The notes beneath the pieces were generated by a model. The model did no database searches. It was not told the origin of the DNA and saw nothing but the letters and a program-made list of their open reading frames with translations. 64,000 nucleotides of DNA, from the NCBI GenBank assembly GCA_950106755.1, contig OX467086.1, forward strand, positions 20,788,001 through 20,852,000. The letters run 5' to 3'. The stretch is from Climacium dendroides (lineage: Eukaryota > Streptophyta > Bryopsida > Hypnales > Climaciaceae). The translations under genes were made by a program, and so were the position numbers. Of this stretch, positions 45,562-60,078 are shown piece by piece. Position 1 is the stretch's first letter. Each line of letters opens with the position of its first letter.

Positions 45562-46015
45562 CAATGTTTAGAGTCATCTAATTTTGATCATTCAAGAAAT
45601 ACTTTCCAATACATTACTCCCTACTTTCTTGCTCACTACTTCGCATCATGTGTCATAATCTTATTAGTTTCAACCTTGTAAAAGATTAAAAAAATTGATT
45701 CCGAATTTCAAATGGAAGTTTCTTCCAACCTTGCTTGAAATTTATACTTTTTGCCAAAAGAAAGTAATCCTTTTTCACTAGAAATTTCCCATTTTTATTT
45801 TAAAAGTGGATGAAGTTGCCAAATTTGAATGAAAAGTGCATGAATATAATTGAAAAGTGTCTTTTGGTCCCAAAGATGGATAAATGTAGAAATACAATGC
45901 TTCACCAATTTTTAAGTGATTGCTGTCTTGGCACTTTTTCAAAAAGTAAAAAAAAATGGGATGACTACTACTAGTTGGGTATTGGGCGTGGTTGACAATT
46001 GGTACCCGTTTCCAT
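45562..46015. repeat. Dispersed repeat C with dispersed repeat E inside
   Basis: The outer parts match 2766-3065. The block 45780-45960 is the uninterrupted form of dispersed repeat E (compare 37960-38420). It ends just before the GC-rich region that leads into the ARF gene. Confidence 0.6.
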
Positions 46016-48687
<2,672 letters not shown>

Positions 48688-49507
48688 GCACGTTGGTGCT
48701 GAGTGCTTCTTTTTCTCTTTCAAGAGGTTTTATGCAATCTACCCCGAGTTGGCACCATTTTATTTTAGTCTAGAGCTTGCACGTCGCGTTTGCCACTATG
48801 TTTCTCCCAGTGCCTTCTATACGTACCTCTCGGAGCAGAATATTGTCGTAATGAAACTGTGTGCCTTGTACACATTCCTGTTCACTGATTGCATTATGAC
48901 ATCCAGTAGGTCATTCATCATCAGTTTTGTACCTATTCTGCATTCGAATGCAGATCTTTGAAATTGGTTTATTAGTCCAGCCCATGTTTCGCCTGTTCCT
49001 ATTCCGGCCCCGCTGATTTCCCGTGTTTGTTTGGATTGGTTGCGAATCTGTTGAGCGTTTCAGATGTTGTCTATGTGAGTGGATGGGTTGTGAAGTCTTG
49101 TTCGTGGTCCAGCAGCAATTCCTGGATGTTGACATGCAAACGGCGAGTTGAAATTTTCGTTCAGCAGGGAGGTGGTTTCGAGTATGGGGTTCTGAGGTCT
49201 TATTTGGATTTGATGTGATGGAGCGAAGGTTGATGGATGTTTTTCTGTTGGTTTCGGTCCATTTTATGTAGTTATCTGAGATTAAATTCTCGAGGTAATT
49301 TGATGTTAGTGCGTTCACTTGGCTGGTAGGATCTTCTTTGCACATTGTGTACTGTTGACTGCCTTTTGACGAGATCCTTTTGACGAGATGATTGCTCGAG
49401 TGATAATTTTTCGCTCAGTTTGGGATTTCACGTAACCCTGAAATGACGGGTCTATGTTCACTCTTTCGACCAAGTTAATAGTTGAAGCGGAGAGCTGAAA
49501 GTGGTCA
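48688..49507 (+). other. 3' UTR and downstream flank of the ARF gene
   Basis: The composition is gene-like (T/G-rich) and declines towards AT-rich at about 49.6 kb. No exon was recognised. The poly(A) site is not determined. Confidence 0.45.
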
Positions 49508-49625
49508 ATAGATGACTTCATTCTTCATTGTAGAAACCAAGATTCCATGGTCCATTAATGGGAGCCATAGATGACTTCATTCTTCATTGTAGAAACCAAG
49601 ATTCCATGGTCCATTAATGGGAGCT
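49508..49625. repeat. Tandem duplication, 2 x 59 bp
   Basis: 49508-49566 (ATAGATGACTTCATTCTTCA...) is repeated at 49567-49625 with essentially no change, so the duplication is recent. Confidence 0.92.
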
Positions 49626-50508
49626 ATGTACTTTTATCCTTTTAGGGTCGAAAGTCCTTTTGGGCTTTCATTTTTCTACTCTATGAATGAAATTAGTGTG
49701 GGTTTTCTCCATAGCTTGACTGAGGACCATAAGCACTCTAGGGTACGTCACTTTGATATATGTGACTATGCAAAGCAAGAGGGCAAGGACTAGAGGCATG
49801 GTAGGGTGCCCCACTTTGTGTTATTGATGTGATCATGCATAGAGGAGCTCAAGATAGAAAATAGGAATAGTACTTTGTATAGTCTTGGAATAAATTCAAG
49901 AAAGATTGTATTTGGTATAGATTTAGACCCTACAGAGATTATATCCATTTATTACTACTTTTGTCCCAAATGATTTTGTTGGACAAAATGTGCATGATTA
50001 AAGCTAAAAATAACATTTAAAAAATCAATTTTATGCTAATAGTAGATTTGGTGTACTCCTTGCATTCAAGAAACTTTGAGTTTTTGAGTATTTTTATTTT
50101 TATTTTTTTGGAGACGTTTTTGAGTACTTTTTCAAAGTTAAGTTTTGGAATATTGAATAGTATATTTGGGGGGACATGTAGGGGGAATGATTATTTGGAG
50201 TTATTTTGTTAGTTCCAAATAGCAATTGAAAATCAAATACTAATTCACATTGTTACAAAGTGCAACATGAAAATCATTTTAGAACAAAAAAGTTAACACC
50301 AATAGGAAGATCATTTCTGATATGAAGATCATTTTAGATTAAAAAAGCTAACGCCAATATGAAGATCATTTTAGGACTAAAAATGAATGCCAATATGAAG
50401 ATGATTTTGGAATGGAGGGAGTATTAAATTTGACATCATAAATAAACAAAATCTATGGTTGTGAAGTTTTAGTTTGTCATAGTTTCTTAAAAATCCATTA
50501 GGCCTACT
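49626..50508. other. AT-rich intergenic DNA
   Basis: There is a short approximate repetition of AGATCATTTTAG words at 50.26-50.41 kb (three to four units, CAATATGAAGATCATTTTAG). No gene was seen. Confidence 0.45.
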
Positions 50509-50512
50509 TTAA

Positions 50513-51249
50513 CCCCTAAATGATGGACCCATGACCACTGATTTCAAGCCTCACCACTTGTCGTTCAGTTTGCTGCCATTTGGCAATTAGATGTGAATGA
50601 AAAATTTTAAATTTATTTTTCAGAGATGGAGATACATGTCTTCTTTACTTCATAAATTTTTTAGATTTTTTTGTGGAAAATTGATTTTTTTGAGAATTTT
50701 TGAAGAAAAAGTGAAGGAAAATCATATCAGATAGAAAAAACTTCAAAAAATTTCAAAATTTCATCATTTGTATATATTATAGTGACAAACATCATAGTGT
50801 AAACTCAATTTCCGTGTCATTCTATAATTAGAAAATAATAGACATTGAAAATACATCTAAAGTTTGCATTGCAATAAAATATTCAGTATTGGAAATTTTT
50901 TCAAAATTCAAATTGGAGTAGAAACTAGAGTAGATGACCTTCATTTTGTTTGTTGGGTTCAAACTCAAAAAACATCATTTTTGTGGAGAAATTTCAGATT
51001 TAGAACAAGGAGCAACAACTTCCCAAAATACTCTAAAATAGCATATTTTGTGATCCGTTTTTTTTAATAACTTTTTGTTTATATGAAGACAAACACTAGC
51101 AAGACTCCAAACTGAATTGAATACTCTTCATCACCCAACATGAAAGATCAACAAAAAACTTTTTGGATGAAAAAAATGCTTTTGGACTCTTTCTTCTGAA
51201 CATTACTGTCATCAAAACGCCACGAAATGGCGTCCTCGGCGCTCCAGGG
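50513..51249. mobile_element. Candidate TTAA-bounded element (737 bp)
   Basis: TTAA followed by CCCCTAAATG lies at 50509-50522, and CTCCAGGG followed by TTAA ends at 51253. Beyond CCC the two ends show little inverted similarity. The right end contains its own small palindrome (ACGCCACGAAATGGCGTC). The interior resembles segments at 41.9 and 51.8 kb. I regard it as possible rather than proven. Confidence 0.4.
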
Positions 51250-51469
51250 TTAAAGGACAATGGGGTGACCCTAGAAATCATCAATTTTCATGACCGTGTG
51301 AAGCATTGGCTTAAAAAATTGCAAAAGCACTCATTGGAAGTCAAAGTATTGTAGACAATCTCCCCCTTCCACACAAAATTTTGAAGATGAATAATTGTAC
51401 TTCTTGTCCTACATGGAGAGATTCTTTGTTATCAATCAGACACCAAACGTCCACCTTGACGATTAAGGG
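51250..51469 (+). mobile_element. TTAA family 2 copy next to the 50.5-kb candidate
   Basis: Landmarks are GGGGTGACC, GAAATCATCAATTTTCATGA, AAGCACTCATTGGAAGTCAAA and CGTCCACCTTGACGATTAAGGG. It ends at TTAA 51470-51473. The left TTAA (51250-51253) is directly shared with the neighbour, and the usual CCC after it is missing. Confidence 0.65.
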
Positions 51470-51473
51470 TTAA

Positions 51474-53158
51474 AAATGTGGTCAAAAAAATTCTTGAGAA
51501 TGGGCACAACATTATCTACTTTGTCCATATAGGATTCTAAGTGAACTTCTCATCCATGAAAAATGGCACAGAACTTGGCTAAAGTATAAACCTAACTTGG
51601 ATTATGCCTATTTCTCTAGCAATCACTACTTTGATAGTTCTAAAAGGTTTTTATTTCAATCTTAGTGTAAACGAACCCTTGGTTATATTTCTTGGAGATG
51701 CTACTAGATATTGTTTATAAGTCATAATAGGATTAGGCTATTTTGTGGAAATTTGAAATTATTCCAAATTTTTAAATAAAGGATAAATCAAATGTATATC
51801 AAATACAATAAATGCTTAAAAGGTCTTAAATTTTTTCCATTAGTGCACATCATGGTGTAAATCAAACCATTTTGTTCTAAAATTAGAAATTCAACACTTC
51901 TATTTTTAAATCTAGAGTTCAATTTGCAATAAATTAGGAATCTACGAATTTTTCAAATTTTCAAATTCAAGTGAAAACTAGACTTGACAAGCTTCATTGC
52001 ATTAGTTGGATTAACATTCAAGAAAAAAATTTATGGATAAAATTTGGATAAATAGAAAGTAGAATTTGTGTATGACGTGTTATAATAATTTAATTGTATA
52101 GAGGTGCACAAATCCTATGGACAATGCATCAAAAAGATCATAATGTTTGTATGAAGTGTATATTAAATGTAAAAAATTGTGATTATTTATAGTATTTTGA
52201 TTGTATGAGTAATAGGTGTGGAAAAATTTCTAAAGTGATAATGTGCAAACTGAGCTATATATGCACTTAGCAATTCAAGAATGGCATAGTATACACTAAC
52301 ATAGTTATGCATGTGTTAAGTTGTACTTCAAAATTTCCAATGATTTCTTACACTCTTGCTTGTTTAAAGCACAATTATGGTGATTTGCAATGAATTATAA
52401 AACAAACAATAAATTTACAAATAGTTTGAAGTCATGATCATCATAAGAGAATTGAAAGACTTGAAGATTTGTAATAATTCTATGGATAATTTTTTTGAAC
52501 ATCAATATTAAGCTTTGAAATATCACATTGTTGTCAAAAGTTGTAAAGGTTACTAAGTATTATGGTGAACCTTCCTTCTATGACTCCGTTTTTTTAACAA
52601 AAATCACATCCCTTTTCTTTATCTTCATCCTACCAAAGTTCACTACACCAATTATTTTTTCATGGCCACCTTTTTAACATATTGTTGGTCAATTTCATTT
52701 TTATGACAACATACATACATGAGGCAATGCATTCGTACAATCATGTTTTTTGGGAGACTTGTTACTTGTGCATCCAAATCTCATGGGGGACACTCCTTGT
52801 AAAAAAAACTCCTTCCCTCTAAATGAGGAGATATTAGCCAATGGTATCTTAAGCTTTGGCACCTTATGATTATCTAATGTTGTAAATGACCTCAATTTTT
52901 GACTCACTAAGGATAGTTCTAATTAGGAAATTGTATTTATTTTTGCTACCCTGTATTAGTTAGAATTTTTAGTATTACCATCATGTATTTCTTGATATTA
53001 CAATCAAAAAATTTGCATCAACTACTAATAAAAAAACCAACAATGCTAGTATGTGAGTATGAAAATGCGAGTATGTGAGCCTTGAGCATAAGTATATTAA
53101 GTAGATATCCTACAACCATTGATGCTTATAGTATAAACACTTATAATACAAGTATCTA
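51474..53158. other. AT-rich intergenic DNA
   Basis: 51.72-52.07 kb is a copy of the 41.9/50.7-kb segment. 53.03-53.15 kb resembles 57.8-57.97 kb (CAACAATGCTAGT, TATAACA/TATAATAC runs). No gene was seen. Confidence 0.45.
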
Positions 53159-54699
53159 CAGTGACTCCAAAAACTGAGTCTATGTTGTATTCATTTTCAT
53201 TGCATGCATCATATGTTCAATTTGAGTGGACAAAACCCAAAAGACCAAACATGAACCTTGTAGAACACTTCATACACTACAATTTACAAAAAACTTGAAG
53301 CAAAAAGCAATTACGGTTTGGAAGTAAATGAATTCCAAAGCTAACCATCCCATAGACTCAGTTTTTGAGGCAAGTTTCATAATCACTCCAAAAATTGTTT
53401 AGGCTTTTGTTTTGAAAGTGGATGACTTCAATATTTTACAGCATGTTATTGTACATCATTTAAGATCCACTCTCATTGGATTTTTAAAAATTTGAAATAC
53501 GTATGCATCAAAAATACTATTTAAAGAAGAAAATGTAGATAATTTTACTTTGAATGGAATTTGAATTTTTTTTTGGAACCAAAGACTTGGGATATCAATT
53601 ATAGTCATAGATGACCAATGGGTTGCAATTTGAGTTGTTGTTGCATGTATTTTGAGTAGATTTGAACATATTTGTTGTAATACACAATAAACACAAATCA
53701 TTTTCATTTTCATTTAGCAACCAAAACAATTATTTTTATCCCATATTTTCAATTTGAACACATTAGATTGTTGCAAGGGTTGTATATAGTACATTTATAT
53801 GAAATACAAGTGATTTGATGAGGCAAAAAAACAATAATATGAAACCAAAATTTTAATTTATGATTGAATTCTATTTTTATCAAATGCATTCATAATTATT
53901 TTGCCATACATAGTTTCTTAATTGTGTAACATACTTATTATACATGTTTATTGCATTAGTAAATTGTTGACTTTTATATAAACATATTTATTTCAAATAA
54001 ATTAAAATTTTGGTTTCATATTATTGTTTTTTTGCCTCATCAAATCACTTGTATTTCACATAAATGTACTATATACAACCCTTGCAATAATCTAATGTGT
54101 TCAAATTGAAAATATGGGATAAAAATAATTGTTTTGGTTGCTAAATGAAAATGAAAATGATTTGTGTTTATTGTGTATTACAACAAATATGTTCAAATCT
54201 ACTCAAAATACATGCAACAACAACTCAAATTGCAACCCATTGGTCATCTATGACTATAATTGATATCCCAAGTCTTTGGTTCCAAAAAAAAATTCAAATT
54301 CCATTCAAAGTAAAATTATCTACATTTTCTTCTTTAAATAGTATTTTTGATGCATACGTATTTCAAATTTTTAAAAATCCAATGAGAGTGGGTCTTAAAT
54401 GATGTACAACAACATGCTGTAAAATATTGAAGTCATCCACTTTCAAAACAAAAGCCTAAACAATTTTTGGAGTGATTATGAAACTTGCCTCAAAAATTGA
54501 GTCTATGGGATGGTTAGCTTTGGAATTCATTTACTTCCAAACTGTAATTGCTTTTTGCTTCAAGTTTTTTGTGAATTGTAGTGTATGAAGTGTTCTACAA
54601 GGTTCATGTTTGGTCTTTTGGGTTTTGTCCACTCAAATTGAACATATGATGCATGCAATGAAAATGAACACAACATAGACTCAATTTTTGGAGTCACTA
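53159..54699. mobile_element. Large fold-back element with 702-bp arms
   Basis: Left arm 53159-53860 and right arm 53998-54699 are inverted copies of equal length around a 137-bp spacer. Near-identical 85-codon frames appear mirror-wise in both arms with a single residue difference, so arm identity is very high. The termini are Tc1-like, CAGTGACTCCAAAAAC on the left and in reverse TAGTGACTCCAAAAATTGAG on the right, with TA outside both (53157-53158 and 54700-54701). No transposase motif was seen, so it is non-autonomous. A transcript would form a very long duplex. Confidence 0.9.
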
Positions 54700-54701
54700 T
54701 A

Positions 54702-56590
54702 TAACTTAATTACATTGTAATCTTAGAAGTTTTTTATAGTATAAAGTATATAGTCTTTTAGACTCATAGGCTCACACTCCAAGGCTTAGATAATAAGATA
54801 CACCCATAGTTGTCTTCCTTGACGTGGCGACCATTAGACGAATATGACATCCAATACATCCAATAGCCCCTCTGTCCATCCAATAAAGTCAACTTTAAAT
54901 TTGACTTTCAAATAACTTTCAAACAAAACACTCTCTTTTTCCAATCTTAACATATTAAAGTTTCATTTTATTGAAGTGTTTCAATTGAATTAACACTTGT
55001 TGTATTCTAAATTTTGAGTCATACTTGAAATGAGATTTCTATGAGTAGTTAGCTTTGAAAAAGGCCTTATTAGACATATTTGGACTGACAAATTGTTGCA
55101 ACATACAATGTCAAACCAATAATACAACACTTGGACCCTGAAATGTGTCTGACAACACAACTTTGAGTACACCTATTGATGACAAGCAAATTATTTATGG
55201 CAGGCATATAGGAAACTATTCATTAAAGTCTTACATCAATCTATGGTAGATATTTTTTAATAAATGGGGTTAGGACTACATTAGGTTGATTTGTGGCCAT
55301 AATCCATGCCTTGGAAGGTCTTGAAGTTATTAGGGATTATTATAGAACACTTACACCTTTCTAGTGCTCGTTTTAGTGTAAACTCATCATAAAAAGTTAT
55401 TTGCTATATTCCTTCATGTCATGGCCATGTTAGGAAATCTTATAGCCATATTAGAAAATATTGTGGCTGCTTTAGGTGGTAAGATGACCATCATGGAAAC
55501 ACTTTCGCTGATTTGGAGTAGTATCCTTCATAAATTCATAACAAATTTATACTTTTTCCAAAAAATAAAATTTTAGATTTCTTTGTATGGGAAAATTTTG
55601 AATTTTGCTTTCTAATGGCAACAGAACGAATCACTCAATATGCTTGTTTTATGCAGGTTTACCTTAACAACCCTCATAATAAAATTACAACTCTCCTAAT
55701 TGAAGCAAAATTACAATAAAAGAATGAATTTTAGGATCAAGGATTTTTTATAGGGTATCAATTGTAAATACATCACTCCTAAAATATGATGTTAAAATCA
55801 ACAAAAAATCAACAAATTTTTGTTGAAGTAGGTACTATATTGACTTTTTTTATAGTTTTTAATTGATTTGGTACAAATTAACAAAATGGTAATAATTTTT
55901 TTTGTTGATTTGAGTAGTACAACATCCAAATCAACAATAAAATTAACACTTTTTTTGTTCATTTTGACTTACAAAAGTTTCAAATAAGGTATTGTCATTT
56001 GGGCAATGTATAAATTCTCATAGTTGCATTCTATGTACAAATTTTTTTTCTAATACTTAATCACTCACAACTCGTGGTTTTTTAAACTCAGATGACTTTG
56101 GTGGCTGTTTTCACATAATAAAATCACTTTTTAAAAAGAACTTTGAACTCAAAAATGTTTGGAAATCAATCTAACTTTTATCTCCAAAAATTTATTTGAG
56201 GTTTCAAGTCTCCAATCAAAAGTTATAGACAAATTCAAAGTGGAGTTGGAATGAACATTTTCTTTGACATTTTTAAAGACCCTTTGTAAATTTTCTTTAT
56301 AACTTTTGATTGAAGACTCAAAATCTCAATGGATTTTTAGAGATGAAAGATAGCTTTAGTTTCCAACTTTTTCTAGTTAAAGAAAGTTGCTCTACAATGA
56401 GAACATGGCCTCCAAAGTTTATTGGTTTTACAAACTAATGAAAAATACATAAATATTAATAATTATGCTTTTCAATCACTTGATATAATGCATTGTTTAA
56501 TGGCCAAGGGCCTTGCACTTCAAGCATGAGGTGCAAGGTTCAACCCCTTGTGCCTCTACCCATTACATGTCAAGGTTGTATAGGTGACTT
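54702..56590. other. AT-rich intergenic DNA with a fold-back segment
   Basis: 55.79-55.97 kb is rich in AAATCAACAA/TTTGTTGATT words that recur at 56.86-56.93 kb. 56142-56385 is an imperfect inverted repeat (AAAAGTTATAGACAAATT against AATTTTCTTTATAACTTTTG) related to 62270-62515. No gene was seen. Confidence 0.5.
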
Positions 56591-56870
56591 GCTACCATAG
56601 TGGGGTAGCTTAGGTGGCATCTTAATTTGATGATGTGGCAAATGCCACATACTGGTCTCCAATTGGCCAATGTTGATTAAAAAATTCTTTTTGTATTTGA
56701 TCGAATCAACAAAAACATTAAGAAGTTTTTGCTACCATAGTGGGGTAGCTTAGGTGGCATCTTAATTTGATGACATGACAAATGCCACATATTGGTCTCT
56801 AATTGGCCAATGTTGATTAAAAAATTCTTTTTGTATTTGATTGAATCAACAAAAACATTAACAAGTTTTT
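56591..56870. repeat. Tandem duplication, 2 x 140 bp
   Basis: 56591-56730 and 56731-56870 both start GCTACCATAGTGGGGTAGCT and include CAAATGCCACATA.TGGTCTC and GGCCAATGTTGATTAAAAAA. They differ at a handful of bases. Confidence 0.9.
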
Positions 56871-56945
56871 GTTGGAAAATGTTGAAGTCAAAATATCCAA
56901 ATCAACAAAAAAATTGACAAACCAAATCAACACTTTTAGTCCATT

Positions 56946-57301
56946 TGATTGGCCACAAATTTCCTAGTAGTATATGAACTAAAGAATTCAAGGGTTTAAA
57001 AAAACCTAAACTTCCATTCAAGTTTATAGTTACTACAAAACTCAATGTCTTCACATCAACATAATAATAAAAAAACTACCTACAAATACAAACAAAAAGA
57101 ATTGGTTACACTAAGATCTACACTCTTTTGCTGATTTGGTCACAAATTTTTTAGTAGTATATGAACTAAAGAATTAAAAAATACAAACTCCCATTCAAGT
57201 TTATAGTTACTACAAAATTCAATGTCTTCACACCAACATAATAATAAAAGACTACCTACAAATAAAAACAAAAAGAATTATCACACTAAGGTCTACACTC
57301 C
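56946..57301. repeat. Tandem duplication, units of about 175-183 bp
   Basis: The segment with TAGTAGTATATGAACTAAAG, CATTCAAGTTTATAGTTACT and CTACCTACAAATA occurs at about 56946-57128 and again at 57129-57301, with small indels. Confidence 0.85.
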
Positions 57302-58615
57302 ATGCATATTTTTTTCACATGCCAACAAATTTCTAAATCACATGTATAGCTTTCCCACCCAAATTTGAAATGTATTCAAAGTAGATGCTCCACCCAATAT
57401 ACAACACAAGCTATAAACTTGCTAAGTTCAAAACTAAACTTGCTAATTAGTAATGCCTAACACAAATATATCCCATTCTAATGTCATTATAATATTTTTC
57501 AAGTATTCATGATTATTAAGTACCTTATATTAGTTATATCTCATATATTTCATAAACATGACCCTATATTATAAGCAAAAAAACATATGATTAAATCATG
57601 ATCCAATTCTTGCATAGTATGCAGACAAAAAGGGCACAAATTCAAACATTAAGTTGTAGAATCTAGGTTAGTCTTTCAAATGTTTGGCAAATTTGATTTA
57701 CAAATGACCTAATGACCACATGGTAGTCACCTTGACACTAAAGGATTTATATAAAGCTCAAAATTTGAGATTTGCCTTGTTTAACAAGAAGAAAGCTATG
57801 GTGTAAGGTCAACAATGCTAGTGGGTGAGTGCAAAGATACGACACTATGAGCTTTGAACCTAATTGTAGGTATGTAACTACAACAACCATTTGAAAGTCT
57901 TTATAACATGGAAAGAGTTTATAACATAGGTATCTATAACATAAACATATATAAAAATGGAAGGTATCTATGATATAGACTCCTATGTTGTGTCACTCTA
58001 CATCGCTAATAGTTGATGTTGTAAACTACATTTATTAGAATATACACATGTACATTGAAGCAAATATACCCACACTGTAATAAGGTACAAATGAACAACA
58101 ATCCAGCTTCCCTATTTAAACATAGAATTAGACATTTTTGCACTTGGCTAAGTGCACTAATTGTACACACAATTTTTTTGTTGGAAATGAGTTTAGGGTA
58201 ATTTTGGTACCTCCAAATTTCTCAAAACTACATACTCTCTATTCCATTGTGTAATATTGCATATGTCACTTATTTCATGGGGACTCTTATTCCTCTTTAT
58301 CTCAACAAAACACAAATTATTATTGCTATCTTTATCAAATAAACTCTTATTTGTTTTATACTTTCATTTTTTACCTTTATATGGTGCCATAACATGATTA
58401 TTGAACAATTTCTTTTGTACAATTTTTTTGCCAATTTCACTTGTACACTAGTAATAAGTGCAATCACTAACACAATCATTTATCAAAGTAATATGAAATA
58501 GGACACATTTATTACCTCTCTATTTTTTAATCAATTAACATGAAACACATAAAATATGCATTTTAGCATAAACACACATACACATAATACTCAATAACCA
58601 TACATAGTGCCAACA
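57302..58615. other. AT-rich intergenic DNA
   Basis: 57.80-57.97 kb shares words with 53.03-53.15 kb. No coding or element boundary was recognised. Confidence 0.45.
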
Positions 58616-58815
58616 CTACCACACTGTTCCTCTACACTAACATGTGTTACTACTCTCTTACAATATTTTTCCCTCTCTTATACTGCCACACTTTTTCTTC
58701 TATTCTAACATAAATCACTAATCTCTTATAGTACTTCTCCCTCTCTTATACTACCACACTTTTTCTTCTACACTAACATGTGTCACTATTCTTTTACAAT
58801 ACTTCTCCTTCTACT
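58616..58815. repeat. Triple tandem repeat, about 67-bp unit
   Basis: Units begin at 58616, 58683 and 58751. Each contains CCACACT.TTTCTTCTA, CTAACAT, and TACTTCTCCCTCTCTTATACT-like text. The repeats are imperfect. Confidence 0.8.
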
Positions 58816-59940
58816 ATGTCTACCACTCCTATACATGAATAAATCTTCTCTTTTGCATTAAAATAAATATAAGCCCTATAGAGGGCTATCAATTCCCAAA
58901 CAATAAGGAACAATGGTGGAAAAAAAAACATTTTATAGTACATCCTTAGAACAAGCATAATATTTGATCGTTTCCATTCTGCCACTTATAGTATATTTAA
59001 ACACAAAAAATTTATCATTGTCAATATCATCAAAAAGTTGAAAAGTGCCAAAAATTTCACTGACCTTCATTAAATTGGCAGTTTTTTTGACAAATATTGA
59101 CAATGACAATTTACTATCTTCTTAGATTTGTTGGATCAATTATGTGCATCATGAACTCCAATCTTTGAACAAAAGAATTGAACCTAAAAACACATTATAT
59201 GGCTATGAAATATAAATTGAACACATTGCCCAATTCAACAAATATTTCAAATGCAAGGCATTAAGATGTAACAATGGTCCATATTGCAACTTGAACTTTC
59301 TCTACAATGGCTAATGCTATCCCCTACTCACAATTTCCCCCCAAAAAAGTCAAAAACAACATCATTTGTATGTTTGTCAAATTGTTATTATTTTAAATTC
59401 TATTAATGTCAATCTCCTTCAATTTTTGTGTGCAACAATTTGAAATAATGTATAGTTAGTTACTCCCAATAATCCTTCACAACTTGCAAAATCCTTTCTT
59501 TTCTATTTTTTTCATTTGATGTATACCAACATGTCAATGCACAAAAAGTTATTTTGGAGTTTTAAGGGAAAACTGGCAATTGAAAAAAATTGAGTTTTAG
59601 ACATGGCTAACTTTGAAATCAATTCTCTTTCAAATCACAACTAATTTTTTCTTCAGACTTCCATGGTAATATGTAGTATGTCACACACTAAAACTTTTGT
59701 ATATCTACTTTTGGACTTTGTCCATCAATGCTTATGATATGATTATTTGAATGAGAAAACGTTTCAACTTTGTACTCAATTTTGTTCTTCATTGTATGTT
59801 GTTATCATCACTAGGCTTATAATAACCTTGAACAATTTTCTTAATTTTTTTCTTGCTCTAATTAGGTGCCCACTATTACAAAAGAGAAACTCCATATAGA
59901 GGAAGTCAAGGCACAAGAATTTAATGTCAAAACTTCTAAA
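58816..59940. other. AT-rich intergenic DNA
   Basis: Nothing recognised. Confidence 0.45.
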
Positions 59941-60078
59941 GGTACGTTCTCACTTGGCATTTGGTAACAACACTCATAAAAATATATACCTCTAACAAAG
60001 ATCAAAAGGTACATGTTGTATAAAAACATTTATTTTGAATTGGTTTGGCATTGGTTTGGCATAAGTGGGTCATTTTAA

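Noticed and set aside
53456..54402. Two mirror-image 85-codon open frames with nearly identical protein
   Set aside because: They are the same arm sequence of the fold-back element read on opposite strands. The AT-rich composition and lack of any domain mean duplication of DNA, not a conserved gene.
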